From positions 6,730,099 to 6,794,098 of the forward strand of contig CM055742.1 of assembly GCA_029465975.1 (NCBI GenBank): a stretch of DNA of 64,000 nt, in the 5' to 3' direction. The notes under the pieces are model-generated. The model was not told where the DNA came from and searched no databases. It worked only from the letters and a program-made list of their open reading frames with translations. Positions 1-12,019 of the stretch are shown piece by piece. Numbering within the stretch: the stretch's first letter is position 1; each line of letters begins with the position of its first letter. This DNA comes from Dallia pectoralis (taxonomy: Eukaryota; Chordata; Actinopteri; Esociformes; Umbridae). Position numbers and translations under genes: made by a program.

Positions 1-108
1 TTTGCACATCGAAAACACACTGTGACATCTGTCACACTATTAGATTTTGTATCTTGGCATATCAAACACGAAACATGTCAGTGTTCAATTGGGAATGTAA
101 ATGTTTAC

Positions 109-772
109 CTTTGGTTAGTGCAATTGAATGATGGTGTCCACATGCAATCTGAATGACCTGATTAAGATTACCCACTGCTCTGCAAGTGTACAAGAGAAAC
201 AGGCAGACAAAAGGGGACAATATATGGTCAAAGACCAGAAGGTGCAGAGGTAAAAGCTACATGGAGATGTGTCATTCCTGTCACGCACCCACCTGGGCAC
301 TCTGGATGACGGGTCGAGGCAGAAGACGCTGCCCGCTTCAGACAATAAAATGACATGGGCAACTCCACAACTCAGAGACATAATTGTCTCCTTGCAGCAG
401 ACGTCCTCTAAACACACACACAAAAACACACACATACACAAAAACACAAACACACAAAGACACAAAGACTTGTATTGAGACTGTATTAATGGTTATATGG
501 TGCCAAGGGGAAAAACACATGAGAAGATGCTTACCGAGTTTCCATGAGATCTTTCGACCGTGCTTGTCCTCTTGCATCCGACCCACGGAAACTTGTTGTC
601 CCCCGTCATTTCTGAACCTGATAAATCCGGAAACTTTACCACCCACTGCGATTTGCGTAATTGGTTGTTTCGTGCGTATAAAATTAACACAGGTGTTCCA
701 GCTGGTATTTTCTAAACTCTTGAGTTTAGTAAAACCAAAGACATCCCGAACATTCTCGCCCCATGAGAACAT
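109..772 (-). CDS. HERC/RCC1-like protein, 5' part only (three exons; continues past the left edge)
   Basis: Three exons on the minus strand join in frame: 772-535 (ATG at 772), 407-293 and 179-109. The ends show GT donors (535/534, 293/292, 109/108) and AG acceptors. The 141 or so residues start MFSWGEN and contain RCC1-type blade signatures: ITQIAVGG, LSCGVAHVILLSEAGSVF and VIQIACGHHHSIALTK. RCC1 blades fold into a seven-bladed propeller; in HERC proteins this precedes a HECT ubiquitin ligase domain. The HECT part, if any, lies outside the window. Intron phases (1, 2, 1) equal those of the first three introns of the complete HERC gene upstream, and both proteins open with MF-WG. I infer a diverged tandem copy. 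Blade 1 lacks the usual G-x-x-GQLG motif. An in-frame upstream ATG at 823 exists but adds only unlike residues. It could instead be a HECT-less RCC1 protein. Confidence 0.75.
410..473. repeat. CA-rich simple repeat
   Basis: Imperfect (CA)n with A-runs. On the minus strand it is a TG/TTTG tract ending directly at the acceptor of exon 2 of the partial HERC-like gene, so it replaces an ordinary polypyrimidine tract. Confidence 0.8.
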
Positions 773-849
773 ATTGTCCACGTACAGTGTGGTATTATTG
801 TCAAGTTCAAAACTTATTAACAACCAGTCAATATATATTTTTTAAAGGG

Positions 850-1350
850 ACAGCCATTCCGAGCGGTCCTGTAGTCGAGTCAGTCAGTGTGAAAGTGATG
901 AACCGAATGAAACAAGTTATTGATCGTTTGTGAACGGCTCTATTTGCTCAACGTTTGGAACCGACTCGCAAAGCTAAAACGAGCCGTTTATGTGACTCCT
1001 TCATTTTTATCCTTCAAGTACAACGATTATTTGCAGATACGGTGACAACCTTTTCACCTGGGTTTGTGTGTTTCTTATGTATAATTAATCAATAGTTCAC
1101 GTGTTTGTGTTGCATTTGTATTTTTCCAGTCGGGTCACCAATAAAAAGCAGTCGATGTAATAAACAGAAACATAGACAGATGTAACGTTTTTAATGTTCA
1201 TTTTATGCTTTAAAATAAATTATTTTATTGGTGACTTGCCCTAGTTAGTTGTTTTTAAACGAAGAGCCGTTTGGGAGCCAAATGATCGAGTCGTGTCTTT
1301 TACGCGAACGGAGCCAGAGGAGCCGAATCACCAAACATATGATTATTACG
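850..1350. repeat. Possible short non-autonomous transposon between the two HERC genes
   Basis: The stretch begins with a GTCGAGTCAGTCAGTG-type end. It has gagccgttt/aacggctc words on both strands near 930-1000 and 1262-1340, suggesting an inverted-repeat MITE, perhaps hAT-like. No coding capacity is visible. Family and exact ends are uncertain. Confidence 0.3.
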
Positions 1351-1376
1351 TCACGACATAATTAATTATAACACAA

Positions 1377-1393
1377 GAAACGAAAACGAAACT
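1377..1393. promoter_or_regulatory. Interferon-stimulated response element-like motif
   Basis: GAAACGAAAACGAAACT contains GAAAACGAAACT, which fits the ISRE core GAAANNGAAACT. It lies about 600 bp upstream of the ATG of the partial HERC-like gene and downstream of the complete HERC gene. A weaker GAGAAACGAAACC follows at about 1435. Mammalian HERC5/6 are interferon-induced, so the site is functionally plausible; activity is inferred only. Confidence 0.5.
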
Positions 1394-1506
1394 TAGTTGA
1401 AGTTTCCCTCAAAACAGAATGTTATCCGTGGTCGGAGAAACGAAACCACAAAAATGTAGACTCACTGATAAAATAAAACACGATAAGTTACCACAAACAA
1501 TCTATA

Positions 1507-1512
1507 TTTATT
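1507..1512 (-). other. Candidate polyadenylation signal of the complete HERC gene
   Basis: AATAAA on the minus strand, about 400 bp past the stop codon at 1912. It would give a short 3' UTR ending before the ISRE-like site. Confidence 0.35.
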
Positions 1513-1911
1513 AGATATAAGCTGTGTAAATACAACACACGATACATGTATGAATGTTTTCACAATATCAACACAAAACACACAATGATAGGGTAACAAT
1601 AACAATTCAATGTATTATATTAACTAAAGATATACTTCGACCTTAATATTTCTCAATCTAAATTAGTTATCGGTGTTTTTTCCCATGCAAGGTAGGCGAC
1701 ACACTTCAGTTTCTTTAATATGTAGAAGTATACATCTAAGAATGCCTCATAAAAAGCACACTGATATAATGTTCAAATGCTTTAAATTCAGCATGGATTC
1801 TAATCTCAATCCAAACAATCACAATGCCACTCTGCTAAATTTAGGTGTATCCTATATACTCATAAGGTGCCATCAGAGTACTACATTTCTAACTCTTGTA
1901 AGCGGCGTCCA

Positions 1912-4900
1912 TCACTTCTTCTTGAAGCCTCGGTTGTGAAGCACGGCCTCTGTTAGTCTGGCCAACAGTGTATTCTTGGAGGAGTAGATGGGCAAAAGCA
2001 GCAGGAAGTGGCACGTGAGGGATTCTGGGTAATGTTGATCAGTGGAATTTGGCAAGACCGCCACCCTCATCTGTATCTTGTCCATGCCCAAGACGGGTGG
2101 ATGATCACATCCGGTCAGAAAAACTAAAAGGAGGGGAGGGTATGGAAAGAAACATAACAGGTTTTGTAATATGCAGGCAAAACTATTATGAACCAATATT
2201 GTCGTTCCTCCGGTTTCACTATCGGACGAGGACAGATAAGCACCACACTTACGGAGGAATGCTTTCTTCTGCATTTCCGTCAGCTCCTCAAAGGCCTCCC
2301 AGAATGTGACGATGTTGGGATGTTTGGCGTGGTATTCTGGCTCATACACAGTGTTCTACGCAGGAATACAAATACAGCAATTTAACTTCTGCACAAATCT
2401 CCAGTCTATAGAAATTCAGGATTAACACTCTAGGTTCTCCGTACAGACACGTGGTTCCCCGGCCCTGCAGTAGGAGATAGCCAATGGGTAAAGACCTGTT
2501 TGAGTGTGTCCCAGTCGTAGTCCTCTGACCCCACCATGACTCCCCTTAGCTCCTCCGGCTGAAACATCTCCACCACGTCCTGGTTGCACACCTTGAAGAA
2601 ACCTCTCTTGAACCCCTCAAACACCGTCTCCACTGACTGGTTGAGAGCGTGGTTAATGTAGGCATTGACAAAGTGCGTTCTGTGAAAATATGTTTTGACA
2701 GTTATGACAATATATTTTTAGCAGTCCAAAACGTAACAACGGGATGTTAACTTTGAACCCTTTTTAACTCAACATTATTAAACATTGGGAGTAAACGTTG
2801 GCAGAACTGTACTTGTTCAAACTTGTGACCGGTTTTCCCATTTCATTTGGATCCAGTTCCACCTCCACGTCATCCCAAACCACCTATTTCGGTGAGTGAT
2901 GGAAAATGTTAGGAAAAATGTTTGCACGAATAACATGTATTTCCTGATTTGAGATATTTCAGCAACCAAACAGTTTGAATGTAATTTTAATCATACCGAG
3001 AATGTCATGTCCAGGTTTTCTTTAATATCGTCATCAGTGTAATCCTCCAAAAGGTACCGCAAACTCCTTCGGATATAGTCAGAAGTATATGTTAATGTCA
3101 CGAATGAATGTAATGAAGTAAATGTTAATGTAATGACTGAATGAATGTAATGAAGTAAATGTTAATGTAACGAATGAATGTAACGAAGTAAATGTTAATG
3201 TAATGAATGAATGTAATGAAGTAAATGTTAATGTAATGAATGAATGAATGAATGTAATGAAGTAAATGTTAATGTAACGAATGAATGTAACGAAGTAAAT
3301 GTTAATGTAACGAATGAATGTAATGAAGTAAATGTTAATGTAATGAATGAATGAATGAATGTAATGAAGTAAATGTTAATGTAACGAATGAATGTAACGA
3401 AGTAAATGTTAATGTAATGAATGAATGAATGAATGTAATGAAGTAAATGTTAATGTAACGAATGAATGTAACGAAGTAAATGTTAATGTAATGAATTAAT
3501 GTAATGAAGTAAATGTTAATGTAACGAATGAATGTAATGAAGTAAATGTTAATGTAATGAATGAATGAATGAATGTAATGAAGTAAATCTTAATGTAACG
3601 AATGAATGTAACGAAGTAAATGTTAAGGTAATTAATTAATGTAATAAAGTAAATGTTAATGTAACGAATGAATGTAATGAAGTAAATGTTAATGTAATGA
3701 ATGAACGTAATAAAATAAATGTTAATGTAATGAATGAATGTAAAGAATTCAATCTTAATGTAATGAATATTAAGCATAGATACATGCTGAAGTTGATACA
3801 TACTCTCCCACAGCAAGTTCAAACTCTCTGAGGTCGTCCAGTGAAGGCTTTTCCCCAACCAACTTCTTGAACAGGGCCAGAGGGAAAGGCAGGTGGACGG
3901 TGTTGTGATTGTACAGCGACATTCCACAAAGGATACCAAACAGGAAGTAACTCTTTTCATCCACTCTCGGCTGATGGTAAGTAGTAGGTTGGACGAAGGC
4001 AGAGATTGAGCATTATGACAATTACTGTTATATTGATGTCATGTCTGATTATTTGTCATTTGTTTTGGTCTCATCACTGACTAAATGTACTGTCACAGGT
4101 TTTTTCTGTTAAGATTTTATTAAGGTTACGTAGATTTCTTCAATCTCACAAAATCTAATTTCCTAAATTCACAGCCGTACCTTAGCAGGAAACCAGACCA
4201 GAGTGTTGGTATCGTTGTGCTTGAACATCTCAGACTCCAACAGCTCATCGAACAAGTGAAGGAAGAAGTCCCTTTTGTTGACATTCGACACCTTCATGTC
4301 CTCCACAAACAGCACCTGGGGGACGCAAAACAAAAGTGGCATTTAGGTTAAAGTCTTGACGTAACGTAAACGTAATGAAAACATTTTAGATTGTGACCGG
4401 ACAAATGATAATGTTACCAGCAGTGGTCCGGCCCTGACCACTATGGTCCCCTAGGCGAGATTTTTTAAAACTCGTTTGGAGCCCCCTATGGATGAACGGT
4501 GCCCCTAGCATTTTAGCTATACCGCCTATATGCGGCAGGCCGGCCCTGGTTACCACAAGCTCCCTCTGGAAATAATCGTGATCCGCAGCAGCCAGTTGTC
4601 TGAACGTGTCTTCGATGAGAAATGGGCGTCTCAGCTTCAACTGGAACACCGGGGCCGGGGGAGATTCCGGGTTGTCTCGGAACGTTCCGGGAGGACACAT
4701 CGCTGTCATTAGGTGGGCAAGTCTGTGAGTCCCCTGCCAAATATTCAACAATACAATATTTACAGTATTTAAATGGTATTTACTGAAAATAAGCAATAAT
4801 TATAACCTGGTTCAATTCAATTCAATTGAATAACTAAGAAGCCAGTAGATTACTTGTGTGTACCTTTGTGAAATGTGCATGAATGTTAAAAACTGCAATT

Positions 4901-7900
4901 TTGCATGTCAGGTTGAGCACAAACGGGTAACGACAAAAGATGGTCGGCGTGTTTGGCTCATCCTAGTGGGATAAAAAAAAGAAAAAGAACTAGTCACTCA
5001 ACACAATAAAATAGCTAATTTTGTGATATGAAACGACTTGAGATGGAAAACAGATTCCCTGTTAGCAACCACCGTATTGATTCACCACACTTGATTAATC
5101 AATTTTTTTAAAATATTTCATTACCTCCCTTGTTGACCAAAAATGCCAAAGTTTCACATCCTCAAACGGAACTACGTGACGGGCAATCTCGTCAATGTAA
5201 AAGGTGCTCGCTGGGATGTTCTGTGTTTTCCCCGCTTTTTTGTTTGCCTTTAAAACAACACAACATCAGCATTAAAGTTAATTTACACACGTGTTTAAAG
5301 TATGTTTTAGGGCACTATAAACAAAATTGACTGAGACCACTTCAGGGAACAGACAAGCCCAAATGACTGACTCTGTGGAGGTGCTTAAGAACTTCCAGCA
5401 GGTATTTGACCCCGGGGTTGTGGGTAACCAGAAGGCCGTTCCTCAGCATGAATGACACAGCATTCTTCCACATCAAAATGTGCTTGGTCATGATGGAAGA
5501 CTCCATTGAAGACCACCACTCTCCTATCAGATCGAGTGCAACACACGGTATGTTCATTATAATGCCTGACACATTTTCTAAATCCTTTTGACAGGCATTG
5601 ACATGAAGTGGGAGTTTAGAGGTGATTTACTTAATGTTTTCAGAGCTGTGTTGTTCATTTCGAGCATAATTATGATTGCTAAAGGCAACAACATCATCAT
5701 GACGCTCGTGTCCTCATGGAGAAGAGGAATTGTGGGTAGAATCATAAAGATCTCTGGGGACTTCATGAAAGGACCTGAGAGGCAAAGTCTTCCAATCAGT
5801 GGCTCAATATTAACCTAAATAGTAAATAAACAGAACAATTAGGACAGTAATAATGAATTCTGTTTTAAATATAACTTGATTTCAAATACGTGTTTGGTCT
5901 TAACTGAGTTCTTAATCCACGGTATGTTTAGAAGCTGGTCGAAAACCTGGTTGGCAGCTTTTAGATCTACTTTCAATGTGCTGGCTCCTTGCGAAACCTC
6001 ACTGCTGATTGTAAACAAAATGAAACTTTTTATAAAGAAAGCAACAAAGGCCTGCCTAACTTTACAAATATGGGTCAAATTTCCCAACTATCTTAACTTT
6101 CAGTGTTAAACTGCCTACCTGGCTTTCATGAAACTCGCCACAAGACTTGAACATGTTGAGAACATCATGGATATTTCTCTGTTTGAATAAAATGTAGACA
6201 CAATTAATGTTTCAGCACAGTTATACTGAAATATGGTAAGCATGTTTATTTTCTTTTGAACTAGAAATGACAGTAAAAATAATATATGCAAGCACCTTTT
6301 TGCCTCTTTATTTTCCTGCTCCATTGTCAGCCATTTCTGTACCTTGTCTTTGTCCAACTTCCCGATTGGCTGTTCTCGTTCAAAATTCTGAAAAGCCAAT
6401 GAAGCAATATTGTTATTCAAAGAATTTCAAACAGAAATTTAGGCTGCAATGTGAGGAGACATGTGGAACAACTTTCATGAATCGCACAACACATGGCGTT
6501 GGCATGGTGAGCTTGCAAATTTGGTCACGATATGTTACAGCGTTACCTTGGTTGTGTAAATGAAATTTGAATTAAATCCTGCTGAAATCTTCATGTCTGA
6601 TAAGAAAGGAAAACATTCAGAATAGGTATTAGGGTTCATTACAGATTAATAATATAATTTCTTGAAATACAATATAGAATTTAATAGAATGAAAAATGTG
6701 TTGCGTTCGATACCATTGTGTACGGCATTTGATGCTCCACCCAAAGCACCACTCAGGAAAATTGAAGTGGGTTGTAGGCTGTCCTCCGTGTTTCCAGTAC
6801 CTAGCTGACCTTTGACCCCGCTACCAAAAGCCCAGAGTTGTCCAGCAGTACCCAGCACAAGGGTGTGATGGCTGCCGGGGTGAAATGAGACCCAAACAGT
6901 CAGGAAAAAAACAACCTATTCAAGAGCGGTCACTTTGCACGACTTTGTGCAGCACTTAGTTTAGCATGGGTTGTTTTCAAATGTGCTTAATAAATAAATT
7001 GACTTTACTTGTTTTATTGGAATTTGTAATTTTATTTGTACATGTAGAGGTCCCCTAAAGAATTGGTCATCACCTGCCACATGCAATCTGGGAGACTAGT
7101 CCATCCAAGCCCTTCACATGTTTTGGTAGGAGTTCATTCACCGTTGTGTTGTGCCCAAGCTGGCCTCTGCTTCCCTCTCCAAAGGTGAACACCTGCTCAT
7201 CCTAAAGACCACAAACAAAATGTCAGTGCCTGGATACAGCCGTTTGCGGTGGTATTTGAGACATATACCATTAAAACAAACAAATGCCTAAATGCTATTA
7301 GGAGCCGTGTAACCAACCCGATTAGAATAAGGAAACAGTGAAACGTCTTTGTTTTAATCTTTCAAGTGGAATATGTGCTGATATACTGTGGTGGAATTTT
7401 CAATATTATGTTATATATTCCAATGTTTTATAATTATGTATTATCATTATTGTCTAAATCTGAATGGTTCTGCTTTAAGTAAGTTCAGTTCCCTTGGGAA
7501 GTCTCATGTCCTCTCCCAGGTGCAGGATGTGTTCCATGTAGTCGTGGGTTCCAGATAAGAGGGACTCCAGAGTTAATAACATGTACAGGAGGATAGGATA
7601 ACATGGGCTCCAAATTCATAACAACCGGTACAGGAGGAGGGTTTTATACTGGACACGTATATATAACCTAGTTCAACTTAATAATGGTTGAGCTTTTGAC
7701 TTGACATGTAAATGTGTTGTTAACTGCTCCAGGTTCATGAATCTTGAATAAAGCTACTACTATAACCTAGTTCAACCTAATAATGGTTGAGCATTTTGAC
7801 TTAACATGTAAATGTGTTGTTAACTGCTCCAGGTTCATGAATCTTGAATAAAGCTACTACTATAACCTAGTTCAACCTAATAATGGTTGAGCATTTGACT

Positions 7901-10487
7901 TGACATGTAAATGTGTTATTAACTGCTCCAGGTTCATGAATCTTGAATAAAGCTACTACTATAACCTAGTTCAACCTAATAATGGTTGAGCTTGTTGACT
8001 TGACATGTAAATGTGTTGTTAACTGCTCCAGGTTCATGAATCTTGAATAAAGCTACTACTATAACCTAGTTCAACCTAATAATGGTTGAGCATTTCACTT
8101 GACGTAATGTAAATGTGTTGTTAACTGATCCAGGTTCATGAATCTTGAATAAAGCTACTACTATAACCTAGTTCAACCTAATAATGGTTGAGCTTTTGAC
8201 TTGACATGTAAATGTGTTGTTAGCTGCTCCAGGTTCATGAATCTTGAATACGGCTGCTTTTATAAAAGCCTTTGCGTGTTATATTGGCACTTCAAGTTTT
8301 CATAAGGCACCCCTAATTGGTGTTACCTAGCCACACTTAGGCCCTATGTATGATAGTATTATAGAGACAGTAATTGCATGAAACCTTGGTGAGAACAGCG
8401 GTGTGTGCTTGTCCACAGCTGATGAAGGAAACCCCCAGGTTTCTGAGAGCAGGTACAGCACATATATTGAACCGGCCTGGAAGAGACGACAAGTATTACA
8501 CCGTAGATCTCCACAACGGCTTGTCAGTCTAGACAAAGAACCCTGTTTATAGTAGTACCCTTCTCATCCAGACGGTTGAGTCCCAACTGTCCAGCCCGGT
8601 TTGCCCCACAGCAATAGACCTGGCCTGAGAGGGTGAGGGCCAAAGTGTGGGTCCCTCCAGCTGCGATCTGAGTCACCGGGACCCCTGTGAGGGAGTGCAC
8701 CAGGGCGGGTATGGTCTGTAGAGGGAAGTCTTTGCCCAGGCCAAGTTGTCCAAAGCTGTTTAGACCCCACGAAAACACTTCTCCCCCTTCAGATGACAAG
8801 GAAATTACTTAGTATTACATTACAGCTATATAGCAACAATTGCTGTTATTCTGAGAGGGCTTTACTTTGTATGTGATTACCATAGCTATGTTAATGCAAT
8901 ATAGATTTTGTTAAATATAAAACAAAATGCTACACACTTCACACAAACAAAGCGATGAAGCCCTGTGTAAGGTTTGTTTTTATCCAAAATTGGAGAACCA
9001 TGCAAGCGTGAAAACTTGGGTCTTTAGCCAACGGCAAACGGTACAATATGATGATAGCTACCTCTAGTCAGTGCCAAGGAATGGACATTTCCACAAGCGA
9101 CCTGAATCACTGGTATTGGCATGGGCGAAATAAGTGGAACTGGTCTGTAAAAAAAACAGAAATAGTCTGTATAAATCTCGTCCACCAGAAGTCAGCTTTT
9201 CAACTATGCAGCAGCAATTCCAGGTTGAAGAAGACATTACTTTTAAATGTTTTCAATAGAATACAAGAAGGCTGTTATTGCTTGATTATGTAAAAATAAT
9301 GTATAATTTGTGAATGATAGGCGCTATTTTTAAGTTGGAAGTTGCCTTGGTCTGTTGACTTTGGAGACAGTTGTAGGGGCAATACCAAGCTGTCCCTCCC
9401 CACCTGCCCCCCAAGAATAGACCTGTCCAGAGTGGCACACTGCCACACAGTGGTCCTGACCACAAGCCACAGCCAGAACACCACTGAGGCCCTCCACTGG
9501 AGCTGTAACCAATAAAACATACACACATACACACAGTTTTCATATAATATTAAATAAGTTCAATTTATCTCTAAAAATGGGTAATTGGCTGAACATTTAG
9601 ACCACATCAATGGTTATCAACAACGCATTCACAATTGTTATTCACAGTTCAGTTTCTGGTAAGTTTTCCCAGACATTTTGATGGCTGGCACCCTTCGATA
9701 AACGCATTATAGCTGGGGCTCACGATAAAAGATAAATGAGAAAAATATGTACAAAACAAACAAACAGATAAACAAATATACTTCCATCCTAACTCGAGGA
9801 TTGGTGACGTCAAGCTGTTCACTTTCATTCCTCCATTTTGGATGGGAGAAACAAAACCGAAACCGACCCGTGAGCTCCGTGCTATGCAATACGTTAATTG
9901 CATTAAAAAAAAGTGTGCAGGACGACATACAGTTAGAAAATAAATACACAGAACACAAGAGTGCAAATAGCAATGGGACACAATAAGGCAATACAGGGTC
10001 AAGTTAAAACAGGATGAGGTAGCCTAATTATATGTGGTTCTGTTGAGCAGCATTGATAAGGCAATAACAAATATTTATTACAGTGTGTCTAGCAGGTAGG
10101 TCGTATAAGTGCATGACCGAAGTTATGACCGAAGTTATGGGGGAAATGATTGAAGGGTGCCAGTCATAAAAAGTCTGGTTAAACTTACCAGAAACGAATG
10201 TATAACAATTACCAGTGTATAACAATTGGCTACACGTATTTAGCAACATAATTAACTTGTTAATTACCTGGTAGTCTTGATTCTCTGCTCTTCTGTCTGC
10301 CCAGTTGTCCATTTGAGTTACGCCCGCAGGACAGGATCCTGCCACCGACCGTGAGAAATAAAGTGTGCTGCTCCCCGCACGTAATATCTGTCACTTCCTC
10401 ACAACATAAATGCCGTTCTATTGGACGGAACACATGTTCAGTGTTTACACCGAATTGTCCACTCGAACCGTCTCCCCAGCAAAACAT
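1912..10487 (-). CDS. Small HERC-family E3 ligase (RCC1 domain + HECT domain; HERC3/4/5/6 group)
   Basis: Exons: 10487-10268, 9502-9346, 9144-9062, 8786-8559, 8476-8385, 7201-7074, 6871-6714, 6596-6547, 6387-6296, 6178-6119, 6004-5890 (or -5905), 5814-5631, 5523-5372, 5247-5125, 4962-4864, 4733-4554, 4315-4181, 3970-3804, 3066-2997, 2883-2813, 2679-2496, 2355-2253, 2123-1912. Together they code for 1020 aa, close to HERC5/HERC6. Residues 1-372 are RCC1 blades (SWGAGGEGQLG, CGQAHTAVLTK). A linker (NFEREQPIGKLDKDKVQKWL) follows, then the C-terminal HECT domain with FFLHLFDELLE, FGILCGMSLYN and FLLFLTG. The catalytic Cys is about residue 988 (LTCHFLLLLPIYSS). HECT ligases take ubiquitin (ISG15 for mammalian HERC5) from E2 onto that Cys. 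The intron after exon 2 appears to use a GC donor. Position beside ppm1k matches human HERC6/HERC5. Which human member is orthologous cannot be settled here. Confidence 0.93.
3095..3770. repeat. 33-bp tandem repeat in a HERC intron
   Basis: About 19 copies of a unit with GAAGTAAATGTTAATGTAA and a variable run of (TGAA) words. Spacing is 33 bp, or 37 when an extra TGAA is present. The array fills most of the intron between HERC exons 19 and 18. Confidence 0.95.
4410..4548. mobile_element. Short non-autonomous DNA transposon remnant
   Basis: Read on the minus strand it begins CAGGGCCGGCC and ends near GGTCAGGGCCGGACC, about 140 bp. GC-rich ends of this style occur on non-autonomous fish DNA elements. 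It begins only six bases inside the intron after HERC exon 16. Family not assigned. Confidence 0.45.
7662..8252. repeat. ~100-bp tandem repeat, six copies, in a HERC intron
   Basis: Unit starts TATAACCTAGTTCAACCTAA and recurs at 7662, 7761, 7861, 7960, 8060 and 8162. It lies in the intron between HERC exons 6 and 5. The last copy diverges at its end. Confidence 0.95.
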
Positions 10488-10696
10488 GATGGTTGGGTTG
10501 GCTGTGTGATGGTGTGCTGTTCAGTGCACCTGTGCATGCAGAGCTATAGTGAGCTCAGGGAAAACGTAACTTAGTCAGTGATGCTTTTTTCTAATGATAA
10601 ATCAGGGCAGGGTTACATGCAGGGCAGGGCTACATCACAATGTTGACCGTGGTAAAGTTGGTTTTATATTGGACATTGGATATTCGACAAATTCGA

Positions 10697-11617
10697 ATAA
10701 TCTATTATGCGGATTGACCGTTTGACCGACACATATCAAAACACTACTGGTCAACTCAGCTAAGTGCTCTACACATGGATCAAAGCTTTATTTGTCCATA
10801 AACACAATTATTCACTTTTAAACCTACTTTTAGTGTTAAAAACACATATAAATCTATTATGCGGCTTGACCGTTTGACCGACACATGTCAAAACACTACT
10901 GGTCAACTCAACTATAAGTGCTCTACACATGGATCAAAGCTTTATTTGTCCAAATACTCAGTTATTCACTTTTAAACCTACCTTTACTGCTATAAATGTG
11001 TATAAATCTTTTATGCGGCTTGACCGTTTGACCGACACATGTCAAAACACAACCGGTCAATTCAGCTAAGTGCTCTACACATGGATCAAAGTTTTATTCG
11101 TCCAAAAACAAAATGATTCACTTTTAAACCTACTTTTAGTGTTAAAAACACATATAAATCTATTATGCGGCTTGACCGTTTGACCGACACATGTCAAAAC
11201 ACTACTGGTCAACTCGACTAAGTGCTCTACACATGGATCAAAGCTTTATTTGTCCAAATACTCAGTTATTCACTTTTAAACCTAACTTTACTGATATAAA
11301 TGTGTATAAATCTATTATGCGGCTTGACCGTTTGACCGAGACATGTCCAAACACTACTGGTCAACTCAGCTTAGTTCTTTACACATGGATCAAAGCTTTA
11401 TTTGTCCAAAAAAACAATTATTCACTTTTAAACCTACCTTTACTGTTATAAATGTGTATAAATCTATTATGCGGCTTGACCGTTTGACCGACACATGTCA
11501 AAACACTACTGGTCAACTCAGCTAAGTGCTCTACACATGGATCAAAGCTTTATTTGTCCAAATACTCAGTTATTCACTTTTAAACTTACTTTTACTGTTA
11601 TAAATGTGTATAAATCG
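10697..11617. repeat. 152-bp tandem repeat, six copies, between HERC and ppm1k
   Basis: The word GCGG(C/A)TTGACCGTTTGACC recurs at 10709, 10861, 11015, 11167, 11319 and 11471, giving a period of 152-154 bp. The array starts about 210 bp upstream of the HERC ATG and ends before the ppm1k promoter repeats. ORFs inside it are repeat artefacts. Confidence 0.95.
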
Positions 11618-11763
11618 CTACCTTAGAATAATAAGGTTCTATCTGACATTTTTGTCAAAATTTAGTTATTTACTTTATTAATGTTAGTAATTCGTCTACC
11701 ATTTTTAGCCAATCAGCAGCACCGTACAGCGTTCAGTTAGGAAGTGAACGTTTTGAGGCATTC

Positions 11764-11875
11764 TTATTCGCGCAGCTCGGCTAGAGGCGTGAACGTTTTT
11801 AGGCTTTCTGATTGGCGCAGCTCGGCTAGAGGCGTGAACGTTTTTATGCCTTCTGATTGGCGCAGCTCGGCTCCG
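11764..11875 (+). promoter_or_regulatory. 45-bp promoter repeats with inverted CCAAT boxes, upstream of ppm1k
   Basis: GCGCAGCTCGGCT recurs at 11770, 11815 and 11860, exactly 45 bp apart. The last two copies carry GATTGGCGCAGCT, i.e. an inverted CCAAT box (ATTGG), the NF-Y recognition core. A CCGCGG patch and a TTTTTATAA sequence (about 11895) follow. The stretch sits just 5' of a well-defined exon donor at 12019, so a proximal promoter is likely. It could also drive HERC on the other strand. Confidence 0.6.
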
Positions 11876-11919
11876 CGGTGTTGGACGCGGATGGTTTTTA
11901 TAACGTTTGACATTCAACG

Positions 11920-12019
11920 CACGACAACGAAAGGACATTTTGCATTCACTTCAACACATATTTTCAGCGGTGTTGCATTTCGGAACATTACTAACCAAAG
12001 TCATTGTACAGATTTCCAG
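11920..12019 (+). other. Putative 5' non-coding exon of ppm1k
   Basis: A strong donor, CCAG|GTAAGAATG, occurs at 12019/12020 just downstream of the CCAAT repeats. No coding ORF is associated with it. The start of the exon is not determined. From here to the ppm1k ATG at 13747 I see only intron or UTR sequence without clear features, apart from a plausible acceptor near 13626. Confidence 0.45.

Noticed and set aside
338..823. The whole 161-codon ORF as a single-exon protein
   Set aside because: Only the 772-535 part fits RCC1; the rest reads through an intron and the CA repeat, and splicing to 407-293 restores a blade sequence.
9847..9866. Second ISRE-like motif in HERC intron 1 (AAAACCGAAACC)
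   Set aside because: The first GAAA is broken and it lies within an intron; too weak to call.
11191..11525. ORFs of 60-86 codons with similar sequences (MSKHYWST...)
   Set aside because: They recur because they lie in the 152-bp tandem repeat; no conserved domain.
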